Assembly: GCF_001050475.1 (NCBI RefSeq) | Contig: NZ_CP012034.1 | Span: 1,426,001-1,490,000 of the forward strand | DNA: 64,000 nucleotides | Origin: Companilactobacillus ginsenosidimutans | GTDB taxonomy: Bacteria > Bacillota > Bacilli > Lactobacillales > Lactobacillaceae | Reading direction: 5' to 3' | Shown here: one piece after another, positions 8,796 to 18,553 of the stretch | Layout of the letters: each line of letters begins with the position of its first letter | Numbering within the stretch: position 1 is the stretch's first letter | Program-made: the position numbers and the translations under genes | The notes under the pieces: model-generated | Seen by the model: only the letters and a program-made list of their open reading frames with translations | What the model was told of the DNA's origin: nothing | The model's database searches: none

Positions 8796-9242
8796 TTATC
8801 CAAATGACTTCTTAATCATAACTTTCTTATCCTGATCATCAAATACCAAGCTACCAAGTGTCGTAGCTTGATGTGAATTCATCAGAGCAAGCTTTTCTTT
8901 ATAAACATCGGCATACTCCTGCTTTGGAGTTTTAGCAGGTTTGGGTTTAACTGAACGTTTCTCAGCTCTACTATTAGGCTGGTTAATATTCTGAGCAGAG
9001 TTTTTGTTCAAATCCCTAGTTGAAGTATCCTGACGTGACTTTTCAGGATCGATTTTTATTTCTTTAGGTGGTTCTACTCCGTTGATTACTGCTGAAATTT
9101 CTGCACTAGTCATGATTGCTGCATCTGATGCAGACAAACCGGCTTTTTCAATACAATCAGCACAAACACGCCCATCACGCACGAGGATTCCCGGTGAAAT
9201 GAACGATAGATTCTTTTTACAAATTAAACATTGTCTTGCCAT
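8796..9242 (-). CDS. DUF4428 zinc-ribbon protein, upstream half of a split DUF4428-SHOCT protein
   Basis: 148 residues. The N-terminus carries two CxxC pairs (CLICKK, then CADCIEK near residue 27), the DUF4428 zinc ribbon. A charged Lys/Arg/Gln-rich linker follows, then a short strand (GSLVFDDQDKKVMIKK) that in intact homologues leads into the domain now found in the next frame-matched gene. It ends at an in-frame TAA. The role of the family is unknown. GAGGTAAC precedes the ATG. Confidence 0.75.
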   Translation of the reverse strand: MARQCLICKKNLSFISPGILVRDGRVCADCIEKAGLSASDAAIMTSAEISAVINGVEPPKEIKIDPEKSRQDTSTRDLNKNSAQNINQPNSRAEKRSVKPKPAKTPKQEYADVYKEKLALMNSHQATTLGSLVFDDQDKKVMIKKSFG

Positions 9243-9305
9243 GATTGTTACCTCTAAAAATTACTCCATTTCCAAGCATTCAAAATATTTTCACTATTAT
9301 TTGTC

Positions 9306-9336
9306 AAAAAAAACATCCCCCAATTAGGAGGACGCT
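9306..9336 (-). terminator. hairpin with minus-strand T run
   Basis: On the minus strand CCTCC-TAATT-GGGGG is followed by ATGTTTTTTTT. It lies upstream of the DUF4428 gene with no obvious gene ending at it. It may terminate read-through from upstream or lie in a leader. Confidence 0.4.
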
Positions 9337-9574
9337 TTCTTGGTCGCATTGACTGTAAACAGTTAGCAACTATTTCATTCACCTAAAGACTACCATCTAA
9401 GCTGATTGTGTTCAACAATATATATTTGGAAAACAATTACTATTACTTGCTCTGGCACTTTTAACTATATTGATAATTTATGTGCTTTGTAATTCACGTT
9501 CCAACACCTACTACAATTATCACATGGATATTATCAATAACCTACTGATTAAGCTTGGAAACAGATGACTCAGC
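9337..9574. other. gene-free stretch
   Basis: About 240 bp with no supported gene. A plus-strand frame at 9428-9567 encodes a hydrophobic segment with a polar tail but has no usable in-frame start; it could be reached only by a one-base change near an A run at 9430. The stretch lies between two minus-strand hairpins. Confidence 0.4.
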
Positions 9575-9601
9575 TAAAAAAGGATGCTGTCTAGCATCCC
9601 C
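9575..9601 (-). terminator. intrinsic terminator of the DUF898 gene
   Basis: GGATGCT-AGAC-AGCATCC is a perfect 7-bp stem with a 4-nt loop followed by TTTTTT on the minus strand, 41 bp after the DUF898 gene ends. Confidence 0.75.
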
Positions 9602-9641
9602 TCAATTTCATTTTTAAATTTACAGACAAATAAAAGCAATA

Positions 9642-10022
9642 TTAATTAACGAAAACTGTATTCTTAGCTTTCCAGTCTTCAATTCTGAGATTGACCCAGA
9701 ACAAGTAAATTCCTAAAGTAATGATTGATAGAAGTAACCATTTGATCCAATTTCCAAAAAGTCCAACTGCACTTCCTGTGAATTGCATTCTCTTACCTTC
9801 AATTACAGTGTGATTAATTTTCCATCCGTAGGCAATACAAACTGCCCAAGGATATAGAATTCCAAATGAACACACAGTTATCAATATTCCAATAATCGTG
9901 TTCAAAATATAGCTTAAGAGTCCCCCATCAAAAAACGAATTCCTTCCATGCTTCATTTCGCCACTAGCAGCATTTCTTCCTTGTGTAGCGACATCCATGT
10001 TTCCATCAAATTGTTGATCCAT
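9642..10022 (-). CDS. DUF898/YjgN-like membrane protein
   Basis: 126 residues. After a polar 27-residue N-terminus come FFDGGLLSYILNTIIG and FGILYPWAVCIAYGWKINHTVIEGKRMQFTGSA, then a second helix pair ending TLGIYLFWVNLRIEDW. The FDG...YPWA...HTVI.G..L.FTG...G.....TLGIY.FW pattern is that of DUF898 (YjgN). This is a single-repeat version of a family often found with two or more repeats. Its role is unknown. It may be in one unit with the TerB-N-like gene upstream, 71 bp away. Confidence 0.75.
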   Translation of the reverse strand: MDQQFDGNMDVATQGRNAASGEMKHGRNSFFDGGLLSYILNTIIGILITVCSFGILYPWAVCIAYGWKINHTVIEGKRMQFTGSAVGLFGNWIKWLLLSIITLGIYLFWVNLRIEDWKAKNTVFVN

Positions 10023-10093
10023 TATTTCCCCCGTGTAACAGATTTTTTAACTGGATAGAACGAATTTATATTTTGAGAATCACCCCCTAAAAA

Positions 10094-11017
10094 TTAATAT
10101 CCATGATGTCCAATTAATTCTTCTTGAACTTCCGTACTGGTTTCTTCCAACATTCGTAGAAGTGGCTTGCGAACATCTTTATTCTTCAATAAATCAGGAA
10201 TCTTCATGCGACGTTCATCCTTAGGTATGGAAAAGTTTGATAGAAAAACATCAATTGTAGTGTCACCAGAATGAGTTAGATTGTTAATCGAGAAATGTCC
10301 TTCAGCATATTTTTCAGCCAATTTACGATTCAAAATTTCCTCAAATAAGCTTGGTTTTCCGGTAATATAACGTTGATTATCCATCCCCAATTTTTCAGAA
10401 ATCAACATAATATCTTTAGCTGACAAATAACCATGCGTGTACAACTTAACCAATATTTGAGTGTGTTCAGGAATTTCGTCTTCCTTAAGGCAATTCAAAA
10501 ATTCCACACGTTTGTACTTATAGGCCGCCCAAACCAGCGTGTCAGAAGATTTACGAATAAAACCTTCATGTTCAATTTGTTGGTGCATCTTGCAGATCAA
10601 ATTAACTGCAGGTTCCACCTTACTACCCATATAAATGCGACGTTCAAGTGCATACAATAGTAGAAAGGCAAAGCCAATGTCGTCTTTACGCTCAATATCT
10701 TCTAACCATTTCAAGAATGAATACTTCTGACCAGGTCCAAGGTTATGAAAAGTAGGATAACTCCCCACCACATCAATATTTTCACGATAAATCTGATCAT
10801 GAGTTAAAATTTCTGAAGGCTCTGAGATTGAATTAGCTTCAAAGTCTTCAGTATTTTTGCGACGTCCATCACCAAACCACAACAAATCCAAAATTTCCGT
10901 TGAAATATCAAAGTGGTGTGAACCAACTCTAATTCGTTTTACATAGTGATTAGCATGTTGATGTGCTAAATCACGTGACAATAAATCTCTCCCAAAAATC
11001 GTTGCCAAAAAGCTCAT
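10094..11017 (-). CDS. TerB-N-like domain protein
   Basis: I choose the ATG at 11017 (MSFLATIFGRDLL) because GGGAGAA lies 5 nt upstream; this gives 307 residues. Residues around 90-130 (YPTFHNLGPGQKYSFLKWLEDI, then IGFAFLLLYALERRIYMG) match my memory of the TerB N-terminal domain, which precedes tellurite-resistance TerB domains. The rest is helical with no clear TerB metal motif. It has no membrane segment and is probably cytosolic. The function is not established. Confidence 0.62.
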   Translation of the reverse strand: MSFLATIFGRDLLSRDLAHQHANHYVKRIRVGSHHFDISTEILDLLWFGDGRRKNTEDFEANSISEPSEILTHDQIYRENIDVVGSYPTFHNLGPGQKYSFLKWLEDIERKDDIGFAFLLLYALERRIYMGSKVEPAVNLICKMHQQIEHEGFIRKSSDTLVWAAYKYKRVEFLNCLKEDEIPEHTQILVKLYTHGYLSAKDIMLISEKLGMDNQRYITGKPSLFEEILNRKLAEKYAEGHFSINNLTHSGDTTIDVFLSNFSIPKDERRMKIPDLLKNKDVRKPLLRMLEETSTEVQEELIGHHGY

Positions 11018-11138
11018 ATATTTTCTCCCTGTACGTGTGTAATGTAAGCATGTTTTCCCAATCAATACTTACTTATCTAAGTTAAAATTTAGCATATATC
11101 TAGACCAATTTGGTAACGAATAATTTCTATAATTCATG

Positions 11139-11190
11139 AAAAAAACGTTGTTCAAAACTCATCTGTATCAATGGTTTTGTACAACGTTTT
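11139..11190 (-). terminator. intrinsic terminator of the DUF4352-like gene
   Basis: AAAACGTTGTACAAAAC pairs with GTTTTGAACAACGTTTT around a loop, followed by TTT, about 45 bp after the stop of the membrane-anchored gene on the minus strand. Confidence 0.75.
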
Positions 11191-11232
11191 AATTGTAATT
11201 AATATTGAATTATTTGGAATGGTGCTTTCTTA

Positions 11233-12096
11233 CTATTGAGTAATTTGACCCTTCCATACTGAATCATTGAATGTGACAGTTACATTATCACCAGTATGCT
11301 TGAGTCCAATACCAATTCTAAGATCAGCATTCTGACCCTGGGATAGTGTATCGGGGATACCGTTGTCACGATTACTAGAAGCTGTTCCAATTGTTCCATT
11401 AGAATCTGCAACAGATAGTTCAGACCCATCAAAATCATCCATGGTGATATCTCCCTTTATTGCCGATACATGGTAATTAACTATTACATACTGTTGCATG
11501 CCTTCATAATTATGTGATATATCTGTAACCGAAACATCATCAGGAGATACTCTCTGGACAGAATTTACAGTAATATCAGCAACCATATCGTCATTTCCCA
11601 CAATTGCTGCTATTCCAAATGCCATTTCCGACTTGGAAGAATCATCCTCCGCTTCATCGTCATCTGGTTCAGAATTCTTATCTTCAGAATGTGTGACCTT
11701 ATTTATAATTTCCACTGTACCCTTTTTTACAGAAAAAGTTTTTGACTTACTGTATCGACCATCAGAAACAGTTATCTTGTATTTCCCAGGATAATGGACA
11801 ACTAAAACAACTTTACCCGTATCCGCCTTATCTTTGACTTCAACTTTTTTCGTTTTCACATTCATTACTTTATATGAATTATTTTTGTTAGTATCAAATG
11901 TAACTTTTACACCTGATCCGTCTTTAAGAGTATCATGGGCATTATGAACTTCTAAATACATTGAATTTTTTTCAACTAAATTTGAAATTCCTCGATATAG
12001 TATGAATAATACGAATATTGCTATTAAATATACCCACCATCTTTTATATAATGGCTTATTTGTCTTGCTATGATATTTTGATGTCCTTGTTTCCAA
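11233..12096 (-). CDS. membrane-anchored extracellular protein with a DUF4352-like C-terminal domain
   Basis: 287 residues. A basic N-terminus and one membrane helix (WWVYLIAIFVLFILYRGI, residues 20-37) predict an N-in anchor. Outside, residues 50-130 form an Ig-like beta domain, 135-155 an acidic Asp/Glu/Ser linker, and 160-287 a beta domain (QQYVIVNYHVSA..., late LRIGIGLKHTGDNVTVTF) like DUF4352. Such proteins are common in lactobacilli with unknown roles at the cell surface. It stands alone between terminators. Confidence 0.68.
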   Translation of the reverse strand: METRTSKYHSKTNKPLYKRWWVYLIAIFVLFILYRGISNLVEKNSMYLEVHNAHDTLKDGSGVKVTFDTNKNNSYKVMNVKTKKVEVKDKADTGKVVLVVHYPGKYKITVSDGRYSKSKTFSVKKGTVEIINKVTHSEDKNSEPDDDEAEDDSSKSEMAFGIAAIVGNDDMVADITVNSVQRVSPDDVSVTDISHNYEGMQQYVIVNYHVSAIKGDITMDDFDGSELSVADSNGTIGTASSNRDNGIPDTLSQGQNADLRIGIGLKHTGDNVTVTFNDSVWKGQITQ

Positions 12097-12113
12097 TTAA
12101 TTTTCTCCCCACC

Positions 12114-12159
12114 AAATAAAAGAGAGCAGCTAGTAACAGCTAGTTGCCCTCTTTTATTT
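12114..12159. terminator. long near-perfect hairpin in a divergent spacer
   Basis: AAATAAAAGAG...CTCTTTTATTT arms with an inner AGCTAGT/AGCTAGT repeat form a long stem. It sits between two divergent genes, where no known transcript ends, so it is either part of the minus gene's leader or the terminator of a small RNA. The T-rich arm would permit termination on either strand. Confidence 0.45.
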
Positions 12160-12374
12160 CTAACTTCACATTACTTGTATTTCATTCAATAGTTATAAGT
12201 ATTTCTATCAATAAATATACTACACTACTTTTATAGTTAATCTAACTTGAAACTGACACAATTCTACATATTGCTGAACAATGATTTTTCTATGAATAAA
12301 TTTGCGGACGGTTTAGAACTAATTCCACAAAGGTTATAATGAAACATGAATAACAAAAAGGAGTGCTTCTGAAA

Positions 12375-13787
12375 ATGACAAAAAGAATTAAGGGCTCATG
12401 TACTACTATTTTAGTTGGTAAGAAGGCCTCTATTGATGGCTCTACTATCATTTCTCGTAACGATGATGGTCATGAAGCTTTGGATCCAGAGCGTTTTGTA
12501 GTTGTTAATCCTGAGGATCAACCAAAACACTACCAATCAGTTATTAGCAAAGTTAAGGTTGAGCTTCCTGACAACCCACTTCGCTACACATCAATTCCTA
12601 ACTCAATTTTGACGAACGGAATTTGGCCAGCTGCCGGTATTAATAGTGAAAACATTGCTATGTCCGCAACTGAAACTATCACAACAAACTCACGTATTCT
12701 CGGACTTGACCCATACGTTGAAGGCGGTATCGGTGAGGAGGACCTTGTTACACTAGTCTTGCCTTACATCCACAGCGCCAAGGAAGGTGTCGAACGTCTC
12801 GGCTCACTTCTTGAAGAATATGGAACTTATGAACCAAATGGAATCGCATTTTCCGATAACGACAGTGTTTGGTGGCTCGAAACAATCGGTGGACACCACT
12901 GGGCAGCCGAGCGTATTCCTGATGACGCCTACGTAGTTGCACCAAATCGTATGAACATCGATGAATTCGACTTCGATTCAGCAGATACATTAGCCTCAGC
13001 TGATTTACAAAAATTTATTGAGGATAATAATCTAAATCCCGACACAAATGTATATAACTTGCGCCACATTTTCGGTAGCGCATCGATAAAGGATACTGTT
13101 TACAACAACCCTCGTGCCTGGTACGGTCAAAAGTACTTCAACCCAGAAGCAGAACATGATCCAATGGAACAAGATTTACCTTTCATTTGTCATGCCAACC
13201 GTAAAATTTCTATTGAAGATGTAAAATTCGTTTTGAGTTCTCACTTCGAAAACACCAAGTATGATGTTTATGGAAACGGAACAGAAGATGAAAAGACTTT
13301 ATTCCGTCCAATCGGTATCAACAGAAACCACGATGTTCACATTCTTCAAATTCGTAACAATGTGCCTTCAGAAATTGCCGGTATCCACTGGTTAGCTTTT
13401 GGCGCAAACACATTCAACTCAGTCGTTCCATTCTATGCTAATGTCAACGACACACCTGCTACTTATAAAGACGCAGATGGAGAATTCAACTTGAATAACA
13501 TGTACTGGTTAAGCTGTACAACAGCCTTGTTAGGCGATACAGACTACGACTTGTACGTTGACTTCAGAAACACCTTCGAACTCGAAGCAATGGGTTCATA
13601 TCGCAAGATTCAACACGATACAGACGCTGACATCAAGAAACAAAGTAGTGCAAACATTCAAAAATATCTTGAAGAGGCCAATAACAAATTAGCTAGCGAT
13701 TCATTGAAACGCCAAACTAAATTGCTTGGTGATATGGTAGTATTTGGATCAGAAAAGATGAAATTAAGATACAATTTGAATGATTAG
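12375..13787 (+). CDS. pepD: C69-family dipeptidase (PepD type)
   Basis: About 470 residues, the normal length for peptidase family C69 (N-terminal-nucleophile dipeptidases). The N-terminus [25 protein letters not shown] contains the nucleophile Cys near residue 8 and the family's D-G-S-T motif. AAGGAG lies upstream; I prefer the ATG at 12375 over a GTG at 12363 that overlaps the ribosome site. Lactobacilli carry several PepD paralogues that hydrolyse dipeptides in the cytosol. No signal peptide is visible. A terminator follows. Confidence 0.92.
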   Translation: MTKRIKGSCTTILVGKKASIDGSTIISRNDDGHEALDPERFVVVNPEDQPKHYQSVISKVKVELPDNPLRYTSIPNSILTNGIWPAAGINSENIAMSATETITTNSRILGLDPYVEGGIGEEDLVTLVLPYIHSAKEGVERLGSLLEEYGTYEPNGIAFSDNDSVWWLETIGGHHWAAERIPDDAYVVAPNRMNIDEFDFDSADTLASADLQKFIEDNNLNPDTNVYNLRHIFGSASIKDTVYNNPRAWYGQKYFNPEAEHDPMEQDLPFICHANRKISIEDVKFVLSSHFENTKYDVYGNGTEDEKTLFRPIGINRNHDVHILQIRNNVPSEIAGIHWLAFGANTFNSVVPFYANVNDTPATYKDADGEFNLNNMYWLSCTTALLGDTDYDLYVDFRNTFELEAMGSYRKIQHDTDADIKKQSSANIQKYLEEANNKLASDSLKRQTKLLGDMVVFGSEKMKLRYNLND

Positions 13788-13798
13788 ATTACAATTAG

Positions 13799-13825
13799 GC
13801 CCTCCTTACGGAGAGCTTTTTTTAT
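13799..13825 (+). terminator. intrinsic terminator of pepD
   Basis: GCCCTCC-TTAC-GGAGAGC followed by TTTTTTT, 12 bp after the pepD stop. Confidence 0.75.
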
Positions 13826-13923
13826 TTCCCAGATTTAAACATAAATTTTATTAAAAGCTAAATTAACAAATTATATTTAAAACGTTAGAATGTAAAAGTA
13901 GAAAAAAACTGGAGGACTAAAAC

Positions 13924-14022
13924 ATGGACGTAAATACAGGAACCGCAGTCATAGAACAAGCAGACTTGGACCAAAAAGGAACATGGGACTGGTCTTCCAA
14001 CGAAGCGCAAACAAATAAATAA
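13924..14022 (+). CDS. small 32-residue peptide gene, unknown
   Basis: ATG follows CTGGAGGACTAAAAC, a strong ribosome site 8-10 nt away, and the frame runs 32 codons to TAA. The peptide begins MDVNTGTAVIEQ, is acidic, has no membrane segment or Cys, and contains Trp-Asp-Trp near residue 21 before a polar tail. A terminator follows at once, so it is a complete monocistronic unit. I do not recognise it; it could be a signalling, bacteriocin-like or regulatory peptide. Confidence 0.55.
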   Translation: MDVNTGTAVIEQADLDQKGTWDWSSNEAQTNK

Positions 14023-14040
14023 TAATAAATTGTATAATTA

Positions 14041-14070
14041 GCTATATCCGATGTGGATATAGCTTTTTTT
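14041..14070 (+). terminator. intrinsic terminator of the small peptide gene
   Basis: GCTATATCC-GATGT-GGATATAGC followed by TTTTTTT, 18 bp after the small peptide stop. Confidence 0.8.
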
Positions 14071-14204
14071 GATGCCATATAAATTTACAATCTAGTGACT
14101 GATAAACGTAACGAAATATATCAACCAATTTATAAAGTGGTATCGTTATTAGCTCACACCAAACTATGTAATAATTACAACACTAACCAATTAAGGAGTC
14201 TCAT

Positions 14205-15386
14205 ATGAAACTTTTACACACAGCCGATTGGCACATTGGGCGTACTTTGAATGGGTACTCCTTACTTAACGAACAAAAACATGCGTTCAAACAAATACTT
14301 CAATTAGCAAAAGATGAAAAAGTGGACGGAATTGTGATTGCCGGCGATATCTACGATCGTTCAATTCCAGGCACAGACGCCGTCACTACGCTTGATTCGA
14401 TGCTTCGTGAAATTAATCTAACAAATAAAATTCCCATTTATGCAATTTCTGGAAATCACGATGGAGCTAAACGTCTAAATTATGGCCGTGAATGGATGGA
14501 ATTTACAAATTTCCATCTAAACACCTTGCTTGATGAAGCTTTTACACCACTAGAAACAGAAGATACTCAAATATTTATGTTGCCGTTTTTTGACCCCATG
14601 GATGCGCGAGTTTACTACAAAGAACAAGGTATGGATGAAGATGATGTTAAAAATATCCACACGATAAATGATGCCATGGAACTAGTATTGGCGGACATGT
14701 ACAAGTTATTTGCGCCAAATAAAAAACACCTGCTAATCACCCATTTTTCGGTGACTCCAAGTGCTGATCAAGAAATCGAATTGACTAGTGAAACTTCCTC
14801 AAAAGTTGGTGGATTGGCTACATTAACCGCATCTCAATTCGACAAATTTGATTACGTAATGCTTGGCCACATTCATACAAGATTCGCCTCACCAAGTGAA
14901 AATATTCGTTATTCAGGTAGTCCTATCAAGTTTAACGTCAAGGAAGCTCGTTTAAAAAATAAAGGTAAAGGCGTTGATATTGTTAATATCACTCCGGACA
15001 AAATCACTACTGAATTCCACGAAATAAGACCCCAGACTGATTTAATCGTGCTAGAAGAAACGTGGGAAACACTGCTAGATCCCACCTTTTATAAAACACA
15101 GCCTACAAAATCAGATTGGTTTGCAATAACTGTTAAGAATTTTGACAGAAGTAAACACATTAATGTCCGTGCACAACTCCAAGAAATTTATGGAACAGTT
15201 GTCGAATTGGATTACGAAAATCTTCGTAAGGATACGACTGCCAAGATAGCAGATAAAAACATAAGCGAACTAAGTCCAGATAGTATCGTAGAACAATTTT
15301 TCCAGTCGGTTACTGGAAATGACTTATCAAAAGAACAAAAACGCCTAGTTGACAGCATTTTCGTCGACTTAAGAAAAGAGGACTAA
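14205..15386 (+). CDS. sbcD: exonuclease SbcD, Mre11-like subunit of SbcCD
   Basis: 393 residues. Calcineurin-type phosphoesterase motifs are in order: ADWHIGR (Asp8, His10), AGDIYDR near 50, SGNHD near 85, and GHIHTR near 225. The C-terminal part is the capping domain. SbcD cuts DNA ends and hairpins together with the SbcC ATPase and acts in repair of blocked or palindromic DNA. AAGGAG precedes the ATG. The sbcC start is 2 bp after this stop, so the two are translationally coupled. Confidence 0.95.
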   Translation: MKLLHTADWHIGRTLNGYSLLNEQKHAFKQILQLAKDEKVDGIVIAGDIYDRSIPGTDAVTTLDSMLREINLTNKIPIYAISGNHDGAKRLNYGREWMEFTNFHLNTLLDEAFTPLETEDTQIFMLPFFDPMDARVYYKEQGMDEDDVKNIHTINDAMELVLADMYKLFAPNKKHLLITHFSVTPSADQEIELTSETSSKVGGLATLTASQFDKFDYVMLGHIHTRFASPSENIRYSGSPIKFNVKEARLKNKGKGVDIVNITPDKITTEFHEIRPQTDLIVLEETWETLLDPTFYKTQPTKSDWFAITVKNFDRSKHINVRAQLQEIYGTVVELDYENLRKDTTAKIADKNISELSPDSIVEQFFQSVTGNDLSKEQKRLVDSIFVDLRKED

Positions 15387-15388
15387 TT

Positions 15389-18300
15389 TTGAAACCAGTC
15401 TATTTGGAAATGAAATATTTTGGTCCCCACGAGGACTCTATAATCGATTTTCGTGCACTTGAAGAAGCACCAATTTTCTTAATTGGAGGCGACACTGGTG
15501 CCGGTAAATCAACTATTTTCGATGCAATGACCTATGCTCTATTTGGCAGTACAACTGGCGACCGTGATGCAAAAGAGTTACGCAGTCAGTTCGCCCCTGA
15601 TGATGAAGCAACCGAAGTTGTATTCTACTTCGAACAAGGCAATCAGCTCTATGAAATGACTAGAACTCCTGAACAATACCTTACCAAGAAGCGTGGTTCA
15701 GGACTAGGTAAAAAAGTTGCTACGGTAAAGCTTGCAATTGTTAAAGAAGTTGGCGGAGTTGAAGTCCAAAGTGTTGCTTCAAAACCGGTTGATGTTGGAA
15801 ATGAAATTGCATCCATATTGAATTTAACTGCTGATCAATTTAAGAAGATCATCCTATTACCTCAAAATGATTTTTCAGAATTTTTGAAATCTAAAACGAA
15901 TGATAAAGAAGTCATTTTGAAGAAAATCTTTGGCACACAAATGTTCACTGACTTCACGACTGAGTTAAAGGGCAAATACGACGAAGCTAGAAAACAAAGT
16001 GAAGGATTTGAGACACGACTTCAATTTGAGCTAGAGTCAAACATTTGGACTGATGAAGAAAAAGAACAGTTGTCTGCAGAAGCAAATAGTCAAAAAGTAG
16101 AATTATTAAATAAATATGTACAAACACGTTCGAACTCATTATCAGATTTAAAGAAGTCAAAAGTATCTATCGATAAGTCTGTTGAAAAAGCTGATATGGA
16201 CTATCAAGTGGCAAAAGACTTACAAAAGAAATTTGCTGATTTAGAAAAATACAAGTTAGAATTCAAAACTAAAATTACTGACAAGGCTGAACAACATAAG
16301 TCTGAACAAGTACATCTTTCTGAGCTTCAATGGGCTAACCCACTGAAAGATATAGTTAGAGATTTGGCCACAAAAACATCTGACCATCAGCAAAGCTTGA
16401 AGACACAGGTAGAACAGTCCAATGCTGAAAATCTTTCTGAAGAAGCATATCAAAAAGCCAAGGTTCTGTCGGACACATTATCTGGACAATCAGATGATAT
16501 TGAAAAGAAGAAAAGCCAAATTACTCAACTGACTGCATTGATTCCTAGGGTTGAGTCGATTGAACAGCTTCGTCAAAAGTTAGAAGTTGCAAAACCAAAA
16601 CTTGCTGTACTGCAGAAACAGTTGGATGAACAGTCTGAAGCTGCCAAACTAATTTCAGACAAAATCACTTTGAAAAACAAGCAATTAGTCCCAACCGCAG
16701 ATTTACAAAAAACACGTAACTCTTTGACCAAGGAAAAAGAAACATTCGTTGAGACGTTGACGCCACTTCTAAATCTTGTTACCAACTTAGATAGTGATAT
16801 CCGTCAAGAAAACGTTAATCTTGGGCAACTGAAATCTGAACAAGTTGCCAAACAATCTGCGTTGGATGTGGCAAAGAAAAATTACGATAAGCAAATTAGT
16901 CGGCGTCAAGGTTTAATGATTGCCCAACTACAAAAAGAGTTAGTGGACGGAGAACCTTGTGTAGTTTGCGGTTCAACTGACCATTCAAACATGGTCCATA
17001 CTGTTGATGCGAATGAAACTGAATTAAAAGCCGCAATGGAACAAGTTGACCAATCTCAAAATACATTTGCAGCCGCTGAAAAAAGTTTGTCCACTGTAAA
17101 AGGCAATGTCGTTAAATCAGAAGCAGAATTAAAATCCAAAACAGTTTCACTTGACAAAGCAAAATCAGATTTATCGGTAACTTATAAACAGTTAACTGAA
17201 AAATCCGACTTGAATTTCTCAGATAAATTTTCACTTGAACAAGTTAAACATTCTTTCGATACAAAGATTTCTGACGTTGATAGAGAATTAACCACCGCAA
17301 ATAATTTGTCGAATGAAATTAAAACTCTTGAGACTCAATTTAAATCTGCAAATGATGCTGTCAATCAAGCTAAACTTGATGTTACTGCTAAAAAAACTGA
17401 AATAACTAACACGGAAAATGACTTGAAGAAACAATCTGCAGAAATAGATATGGACAAATCTAGTTCAGAATTATCAGAAGAAAAGTCAAGATTAACTACT
17501 GAAACAGCTGAATACCAGAAGAAGTTGGAATCTGCACAGTCCGCTTTGCAACAAAGTAAGCTGGACTTATCTACTGTCCAAACTCAATTGAAGGATACTG
17601 AAGTTCAAGTTAAAAAGCAGACTTCAGATATAAAGTCTCTTCAGAAACAGTTGAATGATTCCCTCTCCGCGGACGATGCCAAGACTCATGATGCTGAGGT
17701 TCTGAATGGTTGGATATCCGAGATTAATGAGGATAAACTATCTAGACTTCACGTTTCAATTTCTCAATACTCACAAGAATATGAGCGGTTGAACTCAGAA
17801 ATAAAGAAATTGACTGCTGAGTTATCTGATAAACAAGTACCCAACATTGATGAGCTTGCTAAAATCCAGAAAGATTGGAATCAAAAGAAGGAAGTCATCA
17901 TCCAACAAGTTTCATTCGCAACAAAGACTTTGGAAGACTCCCGGAACAGTTTGAAGAATGTTCAAAAAATTATGGATGATCAAGGTGACTTTGCTAAAAA
18001 ACTTGGTGAAATCACTAGCTTATACAATATCGTCACTGGTAAAGACGGAAATGACCGTAAGTTGAAACTAGAAACTTATGTCGTTCAAAATTACCTTCAA
18101 CGTGTTTTGAATTATGCCAATGATCACTTTATCAATTTGCTTTCAAATAATCGATATTCATTTGAACTTGCGGATGAAGGCTCAGATAAACGCACTGACC
18201 ACGGTCTGGACATCAACGTTTTTGATAACGAGACTGGCGACTCAAGGTCGTCCAACACACTATCAGGTGGTGAAACGTTCATTGCCGCCTTATCAATAGC

Positions 18301-18553
18301 ATTATCACTTAGTGAAGTCGTTCAATCATCTTCAAATGGTGTTCAAATAGATGCCTTATTTGTCGATGAAGGATTCGGTTCACTCGATCATGAAACACTC
18401 GAAAAAGCTATGACTGCACTCGAGACCATCGGTGAAAACCGCATGGTTGGTGTCATCAGCCACATTGAGTCAATGAAGAATTCCATCGGACAACAAGTTT
18501 ATATCAAGAAACTTGGCGATGGACGTAGCACCGTTGAAATGATTAATAAATAA
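15389..18553 (+). CDS. sbcC: exonuclease SbcC, Rad50-like ATPase subunit
   Basis: 1054 residues from a TTG start. Walker A is GDTGAGKST near residue 35. Long Gln/Lys/Ser-rich coiled coils run from about 180 to 480 and 560 to 850. The zinc hook is CVVC near residue 523. The signature LSGGETFIAALSIALSLS and Walker B ALFVDEGFGSLD lie near 955-1000. It forms SbcCD with SbcD. The coiled coil length is typical. A strong bidirectional terminator follows. Confidence 0.95.
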   Translation: MKPVYLEMKYFGPHEDSIIDFRALEEAPIFLIGGDTGAGKSTIFDAMTYALFGSTTGDRDAKELRSQFAPDDEATEVVFYFEQGNQLYEMTRTPEQYLTKKRGSGLGKKVATVKLAIVKEVGGVEVQSVASKPVDVGNEIASILNLTADQFKKIILLPQNDFSEFLKSKTNDKEVILKKIFGTQMFTDFTTELKGKYDEARKQSEGFETRLQFELESNIWTDEEKEQLSAEANSQKVELLNKYVQTRSNSLSDLKKSKVSIDKSVEKADMDYQVAKDLQKKFADLEKYKLEFKTKITDKAEQHKSEQVHLSELQWANPLKDIVRDLATKTSDHQQSLKTQVEQSNAENLSEEAYQKAKVLSDTLSGQSDDIEKKKSQITQLTALIPRVESIEQLRQKLEVAKPKLAVLQKQLDEQSEAAKLISDKITLKNKQLVPTADLQKTRNSLTKEKETFVETLTPLLNLVTNLDSDIRQENVNLGQLKSEQVAKQSALDVAKKNYDKQISRRQGLMIAQLQKELVDGEPCVVCGSTDHSNMVHTVDANETELKAAMEQVDQSQNTFAAAEKSLSTVKGNVVKSEAELKSKTVSLDKAKSDLSVTYKQLTEKSDLNFSDKFSLEQVKHSFDTKISDVDRELTTANNLSNEIKTLETQFKSANDAVNQAKLDVTAKKTEITNTENDLKKQSAEIDMDKSSSELSEEKSRLTTETAEYQKKLESAQSALQQSKLDLSTVQTQLKDTEVQVKKQTSDIKSLQKQLNDSLSADDAKTHDAEVLNGWISEINEDKLSRLHVSISQYSQEYERLNSEIKKLTAELSDKQVPNIDELAKIQKDWNQKKEVIIQQVSFATKTLEDSRNSLKNVQKIMDDQGDFAKKLGEITSLYNIVTGKDGNDRKLKLETYVVQNYLQRVLNYANDHFINLLSNNRYSFELADEGSDKRTDHGLDINVFDNETGDSRSSNTLSGGETFIAALSIALSLSEVVQSSSNGVQIDALFVDEGFGSLDHETLEKAMTALETIGENRMVGVISHIESMKNSIGQQVYIKKLGDGRSTVEMINK

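Noticed and set aside
14205..18553. sbcDC as a phage-defence system
   Set aside because: Both proteins have normal length and motifs of the housekeeping repair nuclease; nothing suggests a specialised role.
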